64,000 nt of DNA from Dipodascopsis uninucleata var. uninucleata (Eukaryota; Ascomycota; Lipomycetes; Lipomycetales; Lipomycetaceae). The stretch lies in contig JAJLTO010000010.1 of assembly GCA_030568195.1 (NCBI GenBank), forward strand, positions 62,001-126,000. The letters are read 5' to 3'. Below the pieces are notes generated by a model. That model searched no databases and was not told the origin of the DNA. It saw only the letters and a list, made by a program, of their open reading frames with translations. Below are positions 25,112 through 36,493 of this stretch, one piece after another; the first letter of the stretch is position 1; each line of letters begins with the position of its first letter. The position numbers were made by a program, and so were the translations under genes.

Positions 25112-26401
25112 CTATATGCCCAAAATTATCTTCATGCGCTCATACACAAAAAATGAACATGATACCATTGGAATCACTTTGATATATCCAATCGTTAATC
25201 CAACAAAAAATCCTCTGAGACCTCTCTCTCCATATATAATACGAGCTGTCTTAGCGATACTAGAATTGCCAGCAGCCTCTGTTCCTATAGATTTTATCCC
25301 CCCAACCTGCATTCGTCGACGTATAACTTCAAGAGGATAACTTGCAGTCTGGGAAATCATTCCCGCTAGCCCTCCGGCAGTTAACTGAGCCCATACAGTC
25401 AATGGAGTATGCCGATCACTAGAAGCAGTTCCACCAGCAACAGTGTAAGCTGCAAATAAAGGCGATCTAAAGATATCATGAAACGTATCATGTGTCCAAA
25501 ACGATACACCAGCATAAGGTAACATTCCTAGAACAGTAGGGGCGAATCCTCTGTAAAAATTACGGATACCTAATATCTTCGATCTTTGCTCGCTTGCTTT
25601 TGAAGCATCCTCACTAAAGATATCTCTACAGGTACGCAAGAATCCAGTCTTACGGTCCTTTCTTCGAGTTTCGTATGCTAATCGCACACGAATAAGTTCC
25701 AGAGGATATGTAAAAAACACAGAGGAAACGCCGGCCAATGAACCTGACAATATTCGTCGACCGTTGGTTTCTTGGTCAGGTCCTCGAATGAGTACTGATC
25801 TGATTTGTTCGTATACAACAAATTTTATAGCAGCATATGGAAAAATTCGTAACAGGGTCGCTGAATGGCCTTGAAATAGGCCGATAAGACCATCATTATC
25901 ATATATACTTTTAGCCGCCCTCCATAATCCCATTCGGGCACCAGAGTACTTCCGGAACTCAGGACTGGAAGTTTGAAATAAAATTTTTACTCGATCTAGA
26001 GGTGCTACAACACTCTTCGCCTATATCATGTTCACAATAAGCATTAGTATCAACAGTTTGTTTCGCATCAGACCTTTAGATATTGATGTTAGTTCTCATT
26101 CAAATATACTTACAGTACATCCCGCTATACCACCGGCTACACCGCTCCGTATAACATAGTCATAGGACTGCGTAGGCTTATTATCTAACTGTGCTAGTGA
26201 ACTTCTTCCGCTCTCACTCATATGAGAGCTTCTATTAGAAGCTGAGTCTTCGATACTCTCTTGACTATTCCTGATCTCGTTAGATTGCTTTGGACTTGGT
26301 AAAGCTGGATTTTCTGAATCGTACATCGCGGCTGCAAAAAGATTGATACTAGGATCCTTTTCTTTAGTTTCTGTCTTAATAGCTCGTTCTGAAAGCGCCA
26401 T
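25112..26401 (-). CDS. LEU5: Mitochondrial carrier, LEU5 / SLC25A42-like (CoA transport)
   Basis: Two exons (26401-26114, 26020-25112) give 398 aa. The inner-membrane carrier fold is shown by three repeats with the signature PxD/ExxR: PLDRVKILF, PLELIRVRL and PLEVIRRRM, each followed by a GLFQGH-, NFYRGF- or GFFVGL-type motif. RSGVAGGIAGC at the first helix and GHSATLLRIFPYAAIKF resemble the Leu5 / Graves-disease-carrier branch, linked in yeast to CoA accumulation in the matrix. A Ser-rich N-terminal extension of about 80 residues is not part of the carrier fold. Substrate is inferred from family likeness. Confidence 0.88.
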
Positions 26402-27348
26402 ACTGACTGACTAATGCTTTTCTAATCTTGTATTCGTCCTATCTAGTGAAGGATAATACTCAGCAATTGAATTAGCGCTTCAACGATACCTTTCTGGTTT
26501 CTATTATTCAGTAGCGAAATTAGAAAGATGCAATCTTAATACAGGTACGTCTATTCCTTTAGTACCTGTCTCTTTGAATTTAACGAACCGAAAAAACGGT
26601 TCTCCAAAAAAACGAACAGATGCAATGCTTTTCAATGGCGCTTAATAATCTCCAGCTATTCAGCCATCCAACCCCGGTAATAATTTTTAAACGATTATTA
26701 AGAAATATATTCAGAATATAACAGCATTTGACGAAGTTCTGGCCGTAATTATGATGCCTTCCTCTTTGTCTACTCCCCTCTATGTTGTCGTACGTAGGAT
26801 CGACCACGACTGAAAATACTTTATTATTATATGCAGCAGTTTAGTATGAAACTGACAAGAAGTATCTTCGTCTCCAGATGTATATGATATAATAAATATA
26901 TGAATTAAAGTAATTATACTCTAAGTACTGAATGATGGAAGCACTAAAAAAAAGGCTCGAGACAATTATAAATTGAACAAAAGTACTGGTCAATTAGATA
27001 TATACTCTGCTTCTCTGGGTGTAGTAAGCAAATGCTAGCGGACATCCGGAGAGTCACATGAATGAGTATTGTTACCCGGAACAACAATATCATTAGAACA
27101 ACGGCTTACTGTACAAGCTGGGGAAATTAGAAAAGACAAGCAGCGAAGACGTAGTACTTCACGATTATGCTACTACTGTAGATCTATAATATATGATATA
27201 AAACATTCAATAGAATTGGCTGATATTAAAACACAATGAGAACTCTAAGTGGTATGAGTCCAAATATTATTAATGACGTATTAGAATAGTATTACAACAT
27301 AAAAGAGTATGATGTACATTTTGCATTACGAAAAGTATATCAGTATAT
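26402..27348. other. Intergenic, LEO1 to LEU5-like gene
   Basis: Spacer between two minus-strand genes; it holds the LEU5-like promoter and the LEO1 3' UTR. Only chance ORFs. Confidence 0.45.
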
Positions 27349-28907
27349 TTAAACGTTGTCGCGACGACGCTTTTGACCAGAACGCTTCGGCACTGTAAGT
27401 TCGTCTTCATCTTCATCATCATCATCATCTTCTTCATTTTCCTTATCTTCATCTTCCTCTTCCTCTTCATCTTCTTCATCTTCATCCTCCTCAGATCTGT
27501 TACGACCCTTGTATTTTTCCGCACCAACTTTTTTAAGCTTTCGTAAACGAGCAGCACGCTCTTCCTCTTCTTCCTCTTCTTCCTCATCTGAGACTACGAA
27601 GTCGTCCTTTTCATAACTATCTTTACCACCATAACCCATGCCATCGTCATACTGAGACTCGGTGCCTGCGCCGGTACCACCGCCAAGATGATCACGGTCA
27701 TAATTGTATCTGTTTTCTCGCTGCCGACGCTTACTATCGAGCTTTTTACGAGCGCGCAACTTACTCTCCTCTGCCTTTTCAGCTTCGCGGATCATCTTCT
27801 CAGGATCCTCTACTGTAGCAATATCGTGAACGTTTCGTACTTTAACATTTCCCCGAGAGATAGCCTTCGAGAGTCGCATATGGGTAATAGATGAGGTGGA
27901 CGTCGGAACGATAGTCATTGAACTATCAACACGAGCTTGGAACTGAACAATTTCTTGTTCGTCATGTGAGACTGCGAGATAGGTATCGTCAACCGGCTTC
28001 TCGGTAATATCAAATATTTCTTTTCCTAATTTGAGCGACATCGATCCATCGGACCACTTTATTACACGAACATTTGATTGTATTTTCTATTCAGAGCAGC
28101 TCATATTAGACTAAATGAATGATAATATTTAACCATCACGACGAATATTAGACTGAACATACCATTTGGCTATTTTCTCCTTGAACATATCTCCACCGAA
28201 TAGTGTTTTGAACTTCTGCTCGCAAGCGCTTCCGCAAATCATCGGCATCTTCACCCTGAATATTCTCTGCTATTTCCAGGTAACTGCCAGGATCAAAAGC
28301 AGAATACTCAATATTCAAAAAATTCGGTATTCGAGTAATACTGAGCTTCGATGGTGCCGTATGAGAAGTCAAATATCGAGGCATTGTGATCTCCATTTCT
28401 TGCATCTCTACCTCTTCATATTCAGGTTCTTCATCTTGCATCATGTCATTCGGTGACCCATACTCTCCATACCTATGCGGAAAGTCAATTGTCAGAAATT
28501 CAGATGATAACTTTACTCTCACATGATGTTACTTACTTGTTGTCGTCGTCATCGATAGAGCCACCAAACATGTCATCTTCCTCTTCCTCTTCTTCATCTC
28601 CAGCGATAACTGCATCCATTGCAGGAATGATCTGAGCTGCAACGGCATCGTCTGTCATCTCTTCGTCGTTATCTTCATCTCCAAAGAGATCTCCATCATC
28701 ATCATCATTATCTTCATGGTCACCATGATCGACTTCACCTAATTTACGCTCGCCATTATTGCCATAGTGGTCACCATTCTCATTATTGTTATCGCTGTAA
28801 AAATCGTCTCCCTCATCCTCATCAAAAAGTTCATTTAATCCCTTTGGTTTTCTCTCTCCAGTGCGCCTTATTATAGTTGCTTCTTGATCTGATCCTGAAT
28901 CTGACAT
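27349..28907 (-). CDS. LEO1: LEO1, Paf1 complex subunit
   Basis: Subunit of the Paf1 complex, which travels with RNA polymerase II and promotes histone modification during elongation. Three exons (28907-28537, 28472-28163, 28086-27349), 472 aa. The N-terminal third is extremely acidic with a DDDDNK end. The conserved Leo1 core follows: MPRYLTSHTAPSKLSITRIP, FLNIEYSAFDPGSY, NTIRWRYVQGENSQM, then across the second intron SNVRVIKWSDGSMSL. The C-terminal third is charged (a second long Glu/Asp tract) and ends in a basic KRSGQKRRRDNV that looks like a nuclear localisation signal. The acidic tracts are encoded by GAA/GAT-rich runs, which produce spurious antisense and frame-shifted ORFs. Confidence 0.94.
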
Positions 28908-29354
28908 CCTCAGGATAATTGTGTTTCTTTCCTTATATTACTCCGACCGGTTTGAATGATATTATAGCCAACTTGTAGTATAAATAATACAGTATATATT
29001 TATAATTCTTTAGACACTTGTAAACACTATCCTTTTTACGCAGATGAGTAAGAAAAATGCGATACTACTTTGTGAAAATCTGGATACTCAACCCGGTGTA
29101 AGATATTTATTTAAAGCACTCTAAATGAGTAGAGTAGGCTTTCTTCCGCACATAAACCAGTGTAAACTCTACTTTAGAACAACTTTTTCTCCCTATACAC
29201 ATAGAATACAGCAAAAGATCTTACATACTATTAGAGATAACTAAGCATTCTATATGTATTTATGCAATTTGAATATTTTAAACAACATTTTTTGGTCACG
29301 TAAAATAAAAAACATGAATTAAAAAAATTTACCCATTTCGAATGGGAATTCGAT
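28908..29354. other. Intergenic, tRNA-Gly to LEO1
   Basis: AT-rich. It holds the LEO1 promoter (minus strand, right of 28907) and the T-run downstream of the tRNA. No ORF. Confidence 0.45.
29321..29327 (-). terminator. Pol III T-run downstream of tRNA-Gly
   Basis: Seven consecutive A on the + strand, which is T7 on the tRNA strand, 28 nt after the tRNA end. This matches an RNA polymerase III terminator. Confidence 0.6.
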
Positions 29355-29425
29355 GAACGGTAGGGGAATCGAACCCCTGTCATTTGCTTGGAAGGCAAAT
29401 ATGATAACCACTACACTAACCGTCC
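29355..29425 (-). tRNA. tRNA-Gly (UCC)
   Basis: 71-nt cloverleaf on the minus strand. The acceptor stem is GGACGGT/ACCGTTC (one G-U pair), the D-arm GTGTAGTGGTTATCA includes box A, and the anticodon arm TTTGC-CTTCCAA-GCAAA gives anticodon TCC. The T-arm CAGGGGTTCGATTCCCCT includes box B. No intron. It reads GGA codons. Confidence 0.96.
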
Positions 29426-29794
29426 TAATCGTTATAATACTATATTAATGTATATATTTTATAGTCATTCTATACCTGTTCTACAAAATATATAAGATAT
29501 ATCAGGCTACAGAATATATATAATGTTGTAATGCCGTAATATTATATTCGTTTGCAAGCGGAAGTAAAGCTAATTGCTGAGCTGGGGTAAGGATCTGAAG
29601 ACTATGCGTAGTATTAATACGATTTCGACGGGTAACATGTAGCTACCAGAGTAACAGGATATAGGGATTTTTGAGGGTGCTGGTACCTTCTTACTGGCTA
29701 TGATATATAATTTTTGTATTCTCGAGTAAAGAATATTTGCTTTTAATAAATAATGTCAGATATTCTTAAGAAATAAATTAAAACTATAGGCCAT
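29426..29794. other. Intergenic, tRNA-Gly to RidA gene
   Basis: AT-rich spacer with several TATATA words on the left side; it must include the RidA promoter. No ORF of note. Confidence 0.45.
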
Positions 29795-30770
29795 ATGAGA
29801 AATCTGTTGAATGTTGGGTGTCACAGGCTGGTGAGTTCTGTATGGCCAAATCCTGCTCTATCGGCGGGTGGCCAGCGTGGCCTCCGGCAAGTATTAGATT
29901 TAGTCACAGTAGAGAAATCATTGCCGATTCGATATCCTTTGAAATTTCACGTCTCATCAAAGAAATTTTTTTCAGCAACATCAATTACACTTCGGTCATC
30001 TAAAATGTCATCTGGAATGAGAATTGTATGTTATGATGATTTTGCTCCTTGATATATTAATTTAATTGTGCATATGCGAATAGCGAGTTGCGTTCGCTGG
30101 CTCAGATTGATATCGAAAGCGGTGTTGTGTGCACAATCAGATACTAACAATCTTGCAGATCTCCACATCTAGCTCTGCCGCTCCTCGTGCTCCTTACAGC
30201 CAGGCAGTTGCTGTCAATGGTAATTATTTAAGTTAATCTGGTTTCAATGAGGCTTCGGCTCAAAATATCTGCTAATTGTATTTTAGGATTCATCTATTGT
30301 TCTGGTCAGGTCCCAATGACTCCAACTGGAGAGCTTATTGTCGATGACATTCAGAAGGCTGCTGTAAGTGAGCTGTCTATTATGGTTCGATACATTGAGA
30401 AGCTGACCAAGATTATAATCTCAGCTTCAATCTTTGACTAACCTCAAGCTAGTCCTTGAGGCTGCTGGCTCCTCTATCGAGAAGATCTTTAAGGGTACAT
30501 TATCTGTTGTTGTTCACTTTTTGTAACATCATTCGCTAACCTTTTGAAACTTACAGTCAATGTCTACCTTGTCGATATGGCTGATTTTGCTGCTGTCAAT
30601 GAAGTCTACTCTGAGGTGAGTTCCTGATTTAATTTAATATGTGGATGTTGCTAGATTTCTGACTGCTTTACTAGTTTTTTGGTTCCCATCGTCCTGCGAG
30701 AACTTGCATCGCCATTAAGGCTCTTCCTCTTGGTGCTCACATTGAGATCGAATGCATCGCGCTCGAGTAA
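29795..30770 (+). CDS. MMF1: RidA/YjgF family enamine/imine deaminase (Mmf1/Hmf1-like)
   Basis: RidA proteins hydrolyse reactive 2-aminoacrylate-type enamines/imines and protect PLP enzymes. Six exons: 29795-30025, 30159-30219, 30287-30363, 30425-30494, 30557-30615, 30675-30770. The first intron has a perfect TACTAAC at 30142. Family motifs: APYSQAVAVNGFIYCSGQVP, NLKLVLEAAGSSIEKIFKV, VYLVDMADFAAVNEVY, FFGSHRPARTCIA and IEIECIALE at the C-terminus. Starting at ATG 29795 the product has 197 aa with a basic, hydroxyl-rich extension of 70 residues that looks like a mitochondrial presequence. Starting at the in-frame ATG 30005 it is 127 aa, the canonical cytosolic size. One gene may therefore make both forms, a job split between two genes in yeast. 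Confidence 0.94.
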
Positions 30771-31014
30771 TATATGTTATATGTGCCTTTTTAAGTCACT
30801 TGCTAGCTTACAATCTTTATTGTGTCTTAGAGTGCTCTACTTTGATTGAAGAATAAAATATCAATTTACTAAAGCTTACGCGCTAGATACAAAGTGAAAG
30901 TTCCATTTATTATTAACAAAATTAAAGAAAACTTATTACTCCCTAAAATAAATTATGATCTGCTAATTTACAAGACGAAAATATAAGATGATTGACGTAA
31001 CCAAAGCTCTAAAA

Positions 31015-31656
31015 TTACGGTGATCGCGCGTCAGGACTTCGACTTCTTCCTCTTCGGCCACTACCGCGCTGTTTTGATGCAGGTGGAGGTTGTACAAAAC
31101 AAAAATCTGCATTCAATGTTTGACCTAGTAATTCCGTACCTCTTGCCCCTTGTATCGCTTTATATGCCTCTTCCGACGTCTCGTACTCAATCAATATATA
31201 TCCCTATACCAGATTAATTATGTATGAGTATTCAAGCACAGAACAAATCTATATCTTGGTAATTCTAACCTTTACATATCCAGTCCGTCGATCTAAGTTA
31301 AGATGTAAATTTCTAATTTCTCCGAACTCGGAAAAAAAATCATTAACGTCTTCTTCTGTTGCCTCTTCATGAACGTTTGTGACAATAATGATCCATCCTT
31401 CAACAGCTGCAAAGGCCATCAGTACATGATATACATTCTTCAAGTAGTGCTAAGAGATGGCGAGACGCTTCTACTTACATTTGACGGCTCGCGCATTGAA
31501 TTGCGCCAGGGGTAATGCTAATTAAATATCTTAGTATCTTGGCTGTCTTCATATTCTTCAGACTATTCTGATCCGTAATACCTAGAATACTACAAAAAGT
31601 AGCAATAACTTACAGGAACCCTTGGAATAATCATCAACTTCCATGTCTTCACTCAT
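31015..31656 (-). CDS. RBM8A: Y14 / RBM8A, exon junction complex core RNA-binding protein
   Basis: Y14 binds Mago and locks eIF4A3 on mRNA upstream of exon junctions. Four exons: 31656-31614, 31517-31479, 31406-31270, 31203-31015; 135 aa. The RRM runs from [20 protein letters not shown] through [20 protein letters not shown] (RNP1-like) to [11 protein letters not shown], closely matching animal and plant Y14 including the invariant GW and the HEEATE loop. The C-terminus is an RS-like tail ([15 protein letters not shown]), as in the human protein. It is convergent with the RidA gene (244 nt apart) and divergent from RPL34. Confidence 0.95.
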
Positions 31657-32075
31657 TTTGCCTAACCTAAATATCAATATCTAAAAGACCCAAGGTAGAC
31701 CAATATACGTAGCTACAAGTTTCTATTGAGATTGCTGTATTGTTGTGTAACTTATAGAATATATCCAGTTCGTTTTTCTATCATCCTACGCGAAATGGCT
31801 TGGTGACCTAAAAGGTAATTATTAAGTACAGGGATTACGCTGAAATCAGTCATCCATGCGTATATTTGATGACTGGTAGGGTATAGCCCTATGTAAAAAA
31901 AAGACAGTCATGAATGTAACTAGATCCGCCGCACGACGTTCACTCAAACCACTCACAATTACATCGCAAATTTACCTTGAATGTCTGTAATCTTGCTTAG
32001 ACAGTTGGAATAGTTGACAAGTCTCATCTCCCTTTAGTTGTTATTTTCGAGGAGATAATTATACATTGATCTAAA
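31657..32075. promoter_or_regulatory. Bidirectional promoter region, Y14 / RPL34
   Basis: 419-nt spacer between divergent start codons. At 31870-31892 lie TGACTG, GTAGGGTA and TAGCCCTAT in close order, resembling the HomolD/HomolE arrangement of fission yeast ribosomal-protein promoters. A second CAGTCAT word follows at about 31905. Confidence 0.6.
31884..31892 (+). promoter_or_regulatory. Shared TAGCCCTAT promoter word (RPL34)
   Basis: Nine-base word 184 nt upstream of the RPL34 start. The identical word, in the same orientation relative to the gene, occurs 187 nt upstream of RPS13. Here it forms an inverted pair TAGGG-tatag-CCCTA and is preceded by TGACTG. Confidence 0.5.
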
Positions 32076-32634
32076 ATGGCTCAAAGACTTACTTATAGAA
32101 AGAGAAATCCTTGTATGTTACTTTGAATAAGACAACGATTATTTATTGTTTCTAGGATGATTAACTAACAGTGATTTTGAACAGACAACACCCGGTCTAA
32201 CAAGGTCAAAATTGTGAAGACCCCAGGTGGTAAGCTCACTTATCAACACATTACCAAAACTCCATCCCGTGTCAAGTGCGGTGGTTGCGAACAATTCCTC
32301 CCTGGTGTATGTATTCTTTCCTTTTTATGGACATTACAATTCTTGGAAATTCAATGAATTGTATTGAATTTTTTTTCGTTTTAATGGAATTTATAGTAAC
32401 AATGAAATTATTTAGATTCCATCCCTTCGACCAAGACAGTTCGCTACTCTCTCCAAGCCTAAGAAGACTGTCCAGCGTGCTTATGGAGGTGTATACTGCG
32501 GTATTTGTGTACGAGAAAGAATCGTTCGCGCTTTTTTGGTCGAGGAGCAGAAGATCGTAAAGAAGGTTGTTAAGACTAACGCTCAGTCTACTCCAAAGGC
32601 CGAAAAGTCAAAGAAGAAGGCATCCAAGAAGTAA
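32076..32634 (+). CDS. RPL34: 60S ribosomal protein L34 (eL34)
   Basis: Cytosolic large-subunit protein. Three exons (32076-32112, 32185-32306, 32416-32634), 125 aa. [20 protein letters not shown] at the N-terminus, [20 protein letters not shown], then the paired CGGC and CGIC zinc-ribbon-like cysteines, followed by [16 protein letters not shown] and a Lys-rich tail. Length and order are typical of the family. Confidence 0.97.
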
Positions 32635-33210
32635 AGGTTTAAATAAAAAGAACAAAAGGGGGAAATTGAAGGGGGTTGACAACTGTCAATAGAGAGTCAT
32701 GTATATTTCCACTGAGTTGGCTGTATTTATGTGTATACACTTAATTTATATTAATGTAGCCATTCACTAACATAAAAATTACTGATTAACATATACTTCA
32801 TCAATCCTCATATAATAAAAAGATCTAACTTCGTTGATTTCGATTCATATGGTGCGATACGATATCTATAATATTATATTCGTTTACTTTTGAGTTATCG
32901 AATATCGTATTGAAAGAAATGATATCTAGGCAACATCCGCCCAGTACATTAATATCGCTCCCTATTCTCTGTTGTAACTAGTAGGCAAACATGCCAGTGA
33001 CACACTTAGTCTACAGTTAGGCTTCAGTTTGCATAGATCACATGTATTATTTAACAAATCCTTCTATAAACTTACGTAATAGAAACATGGTCTAGGGTAT
33101 ATATATATGTAACTGCAGACAGCAGAGATGGACGGAGTATTAACTGGAAAGGAAGACAGCACTTGCTAACATGTAAATATACCAGTCAGATCTAATGATG
33201 GATTGTTAAG
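32635..33210. other. Intergenic, RPL34 to MGS1
   Basis: AT-rich tandem spacer with a short (TA)n run near 33100. No ORF or RNA gene recognised. Confidence 0.45.
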
Positions 33211-35133
33211 ATGAGTGACGTTGCGCTGGATGAATTAGTTTCTTGCCCTATATGCGAACAAAAGGTAGCGGTTAGCGCTATTAATAGTCATCTGGATTCA
33301 CAGTGTGGATTGTTTGCTACGTCAACTGATATCTCGACGCGGTCAGCGCAGACGATCTCGCGTAACTCATCTTTCAATAGTTCAACGAAGTCGCCATTGC
33401 AAGCTCAGCAAACACATATACAGCTGAAATTGTCACAGTCGTCACCGCAATGTACACAGTCGGAGCTTGCAGAAAGTGAAGAGCCAATAGTCAAAAATGC
33501 TGATAGATCGAGCAAGAAGCGACCTGCAAGCGACAGCTTTGTAACCAATAATGCTACCGATGTCTCTAGCAAAAGTTTAATGGAAATGGAGAGTATTGAT
33601 CCCATGGGCATGAGATTAAATGGACTTTCGAAAGACCGTGCCAGTGTATCGAGCAAGAAATATAAGCTCTTCACTGACGTTGGTGAAAAAGCTGATCAAG
33701 GAGGTACTGCTAAACGCACTGCAGATAAGTCATTTGGACATAAATTAGCTATAGATGCACCACTAGCAGAACGAGCACGTCCAAGGAATCTAGATGAATT
33801 TGTTGGACAGAACGATCTTGTGAATAAAGAGAATGGGCTACTTCGAAGGTTCATTGATTGCGATGAGTTTCCGTCAATGATTCTATGGGGTCCTCCAGGA
33901 GTAGGTAAGACGACTCTTGCTCGTATAGTAGCGTCATCGACTAAATCAAGATTCGTTGAGCTCTCAGCTACAACGGCGAAAGTTGAAGAGTGCAAAAAGC
34001 TATTTGATAATGCTAAGAATGAACTGAGATTGACGCGACGACGAACGATTGTATTTATCGATGAGCTTCATAGATTTAATAAATCTCAACAAGACGCGTT
34101 CTTACCAGCTACTGAGCGCGGCGATATTGTGCTTATTGGTGCTACTACAGAGAATCCATCGTTTAGAATTAATGCAGCCTTGCTTTCACGTGTAAGAGTT
34201 TTTGTTTTGCAAAAGTTGACGGAAGATAATATTTTTTCTCTCCTCAAGAGAGTTTCGAGATCTATAATCGAAACCAAGATTGATGAGACTCTGGAAAGTC
34301 AGTTTCCAAGCGGAGAGAATATCACGCCCAAAGCTAGTTGTTCACCAGATATAATAACAGACGAAGCTCTAAGGTATCTAGCTGGACTTGCGGATGGTGA
34401 TGGTAGATGTGCAATTAATTTACTGGATGTTGCCTTGAAATCACGGAGCTGGCAAGAATTGCAGCGTAGTCGTGAGTGCATTAGCGTTGACGATGTGAAA
34501 GGCATACTACAAAGAACTCATCTATTATATGATCGCGTTGGGGATTCGCATTATGATACGATATCAGCCTTCCACAAGTCCGTGAGAGGTTCCGACCCTG
34601 ACGCTACTCTGTTTTATCTTGCTAGAATGCTTGAAGCTGGTGAGGATCCGTTATATGTTGCGCGCCGGATGATTCGGATTGCTAGTGAGGATGTGGGTTT
34701 GGCAGATGACTCCTGCTTGCCTTTCGCCGTATCGACCTATGAAGCGACCCAGAAGATTGGTATGCCTGAAGCAAATGTCATACTTGCACATTGTGCAGTG
34801 AAATTAGCACTGGCACCGAAGTCTGTCAAGGTATATCGAGCTTACAATATGGTTGCACATCTTTTGAAGACGGAACCAGCCTTCAGTTCCGCGACAGTAC
34901 CAATTCATCTTAGAAATGCACCTACGAAATTAATGAAAGAAATTGGATATGGTAAAGAATACAAATATAATCCTGACTATGTAAATGGCATTGTTAATCA
35001 AGAGTACTTGCCAGAGACTATAAAGGGGTCTAAATTTTTGGATGATATACATTTGGGCACCCAATTGGATCCAGATGTTAATGAGAATGATTATCCATAC
35101 GACGAATTTGATGAGTTTGAGGTACCTGTATGA
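33211..35133 (+). CDS. MGS1: MGS1/WRNIP1/RarA replication-associated AAA+ ATPase
   Basis: Intronless, 640 aa. Acts at stalled replication forks as a clamp-loader-like AAA+ ATPase; the UBZ finger binds ubiquitylated PCNA in known homologues. The UBZ4-type finger is visible at residues 12-32 (C12-x2-C15, H27, C32). A disordered Ser/Gln-rich linker follows. The AAA+ module begins about residue 185 ([17 protein letters not shown]), with Walker [10 protein letters not shown] at 227-235, Walker [10 protein letters not shown] at 281-289, sensor 1 GATTENPSF and the RarA-type C-terminal [13 protein letters not shown]. The tail is acidic. Confidence 0.96.
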   Translation: MSDVALDELVSCPICEQKVAVSAINSHLDSQCGLFATSTDISTRSAQTISRNSSFNSSTKSPLQAQQTHIQLKLSQSSPQCTQSELAESEEPIVKNADRSSKKRPASDSFVTNNATDVSSKSLMEMESIDPMGMRLNGLSKDRASVSSKKYKLFTDVGEKADQGGTAKRTADKSFGHKLAIDAPLAERARPRNLDEFVGQNDLVNKENGLLRRFIDCDEFPSMILWGPPGVGKTTLARIVASSTKSRFVELSATTAKVEECKKLFDNAKNELRLTRRRTIVFIDELHRFNKSQQDAFLPATERGDIVLIGATTENPSFRINAALLSRVRVFVLQKLTEDNIFSLLKRVSRSIIETKIDETLESQFPSGENITPKASCSPDIITDEALRYLAGLADGDGRCAINLLDVALKSRSWQELQRSRECISVDDVKGILQRTHLLYDRVGDSHYDTISAFHKSVRGSDPDATLFYLARMLEAGEDPLYVARRMIRIASEDVGLADDSCLPFAVSTYEATQKIGMPEANVILAHCAVKLALAPKSVKVYRAYNMVAHLLKTEPAFSSATVPIHLRNAPTKLMKEIGYGKEYKYNPDYVNGIVNQEYLPETIKGSKFLDDIHLGTQLDPDVNENDYPYDEFDEFEVPV

Positions 35134-36493
35134 TATCTGTATATTACGCTGGGAATGCAAGAATCATACTTTTGGAATCGTCTGTCTTATATATTAGCGC
35201 GATTTGCTTTATGCAGAACTATGTGAATTGTATGAAATAGTGTAGCTACTTTTGGGGCACTATAATATGTAAATTTTAACTGACTGCTCACTATCAATTG
35301 TCAATTTTGTCGCGATTTATTATACCCAGATATAATTCCAATGACAGTAAAATACTCTATTAGACATGATTTACAATAATATATGTTGTTGCCAACAAAA
35401 AGTCCGTGTAAAGCTCCTGCTAACGAAATAAGTGACAACCATTAATTAACACTAAATAAAAACAGTAAAACAAAAGTTAGAGCCAACAAACTCTATGTTG
35501 AAGATTAGGAATTAATTACCTTTAAAAAATTAAATATTCTAAGATTGGTGATTTAAGTGCGTCAAAAGAGATATCTTTGAACCCATAGTATAAACCGAGT
35601 TCATACCGACATTGCTATTTCATTAATATAACTGTTGTTAGGCTCGATGCCGTTTCTACTATTTACTTTGATTGAAAGCAATTATTATTGAAGCAAATAT
35701 AAAAGATCATTATTTAGGGAGAGACAACCTGTAGCATACACATATGGTGCCTTCTCTACTGTTCTATACAAATTCTGATCGCTGTTTCTTTCTTTCACTA
35801 GAAAAATTTTATCTCAAGTCAAATTTCGTTCTTGTTCGCGAACAGATTTCAATATCAGTGAAATCGATAAATTGAAGCACAACTATAATCCATAAAGTAA
35901 TCGCGAAGTTCCCGGTCTAGCTTGATAATAGCTTATCTATGAAGTAGGATCGTCCACTTCAGATCATGTCAAACAACTTCAATCTTCAACCAAGTAAAAT
36001 CAGATGCCACGAAACATTGGAAGAAAAAGCTAGTCCAAAACTTCCATAAAATTATATGGATTGCATCAATTCAAAAGAGTCAAATCAAATCTTTTCTTTC
36101 TATATGACACTAGAATTGCTGACAATATTGAAAATAACCAGCAATGTTGTAAATTATTATCAAAGGTCAGATAATAGCATAATATTATCAACAATACTAA
36201 TATTAATACTAATAGTATTAATAATAACTATGAATGATAATAATAATAAATTATTATTATTATTATTATTATTATTATAGTAGCAGTAATTTGAAGTTTT
36301 GTAATAATCTCTACTTTTATTGAGTGTTAGTAGAAAAACTGAGATGAATGAAATTTACAAAATGAAGGATTATAATAAAGAAAAACCTGAACTGAAATAA
36401 TCATTAGATAATAATCGATATAAAAGAATTTGACACAACAATTTTAACTGAATGAGTAAACAACTGTATAAAGCACAAATTTTCGTTATTAAA
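35134..36493. other. Convergent intergenic, MGS1 / YPD1
   Basis: 1.36 kb, very AT-rich, between convergent 3' ends. It contains an (ATT)n microsatellite and A-rich low-complexity sequence. No ORF with family features. Confidence 0.45.
36251..36279 (+). repeat. (TTA)n microsatellite
   Basis: A run of about nine to ten TTA units, directly preceded by AATAATAATAA, which is its reverse complement; the pair could fold into a hairpin. Non-coding position. Confidence 0.9.

Noticed and set aside
27270-27587. Lys/Met-rich ORF in LEO1
   Set aside because: It is a shifted frame of the GAA/GAT-rich acidic tract of LEO1 on the same strand.
30004-31217. Small ORFs in RidA introns and antisense to Y14 (30247-30441, 31020-31217)
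   Set aside because: They read across introns or are antisense to conserved exons.
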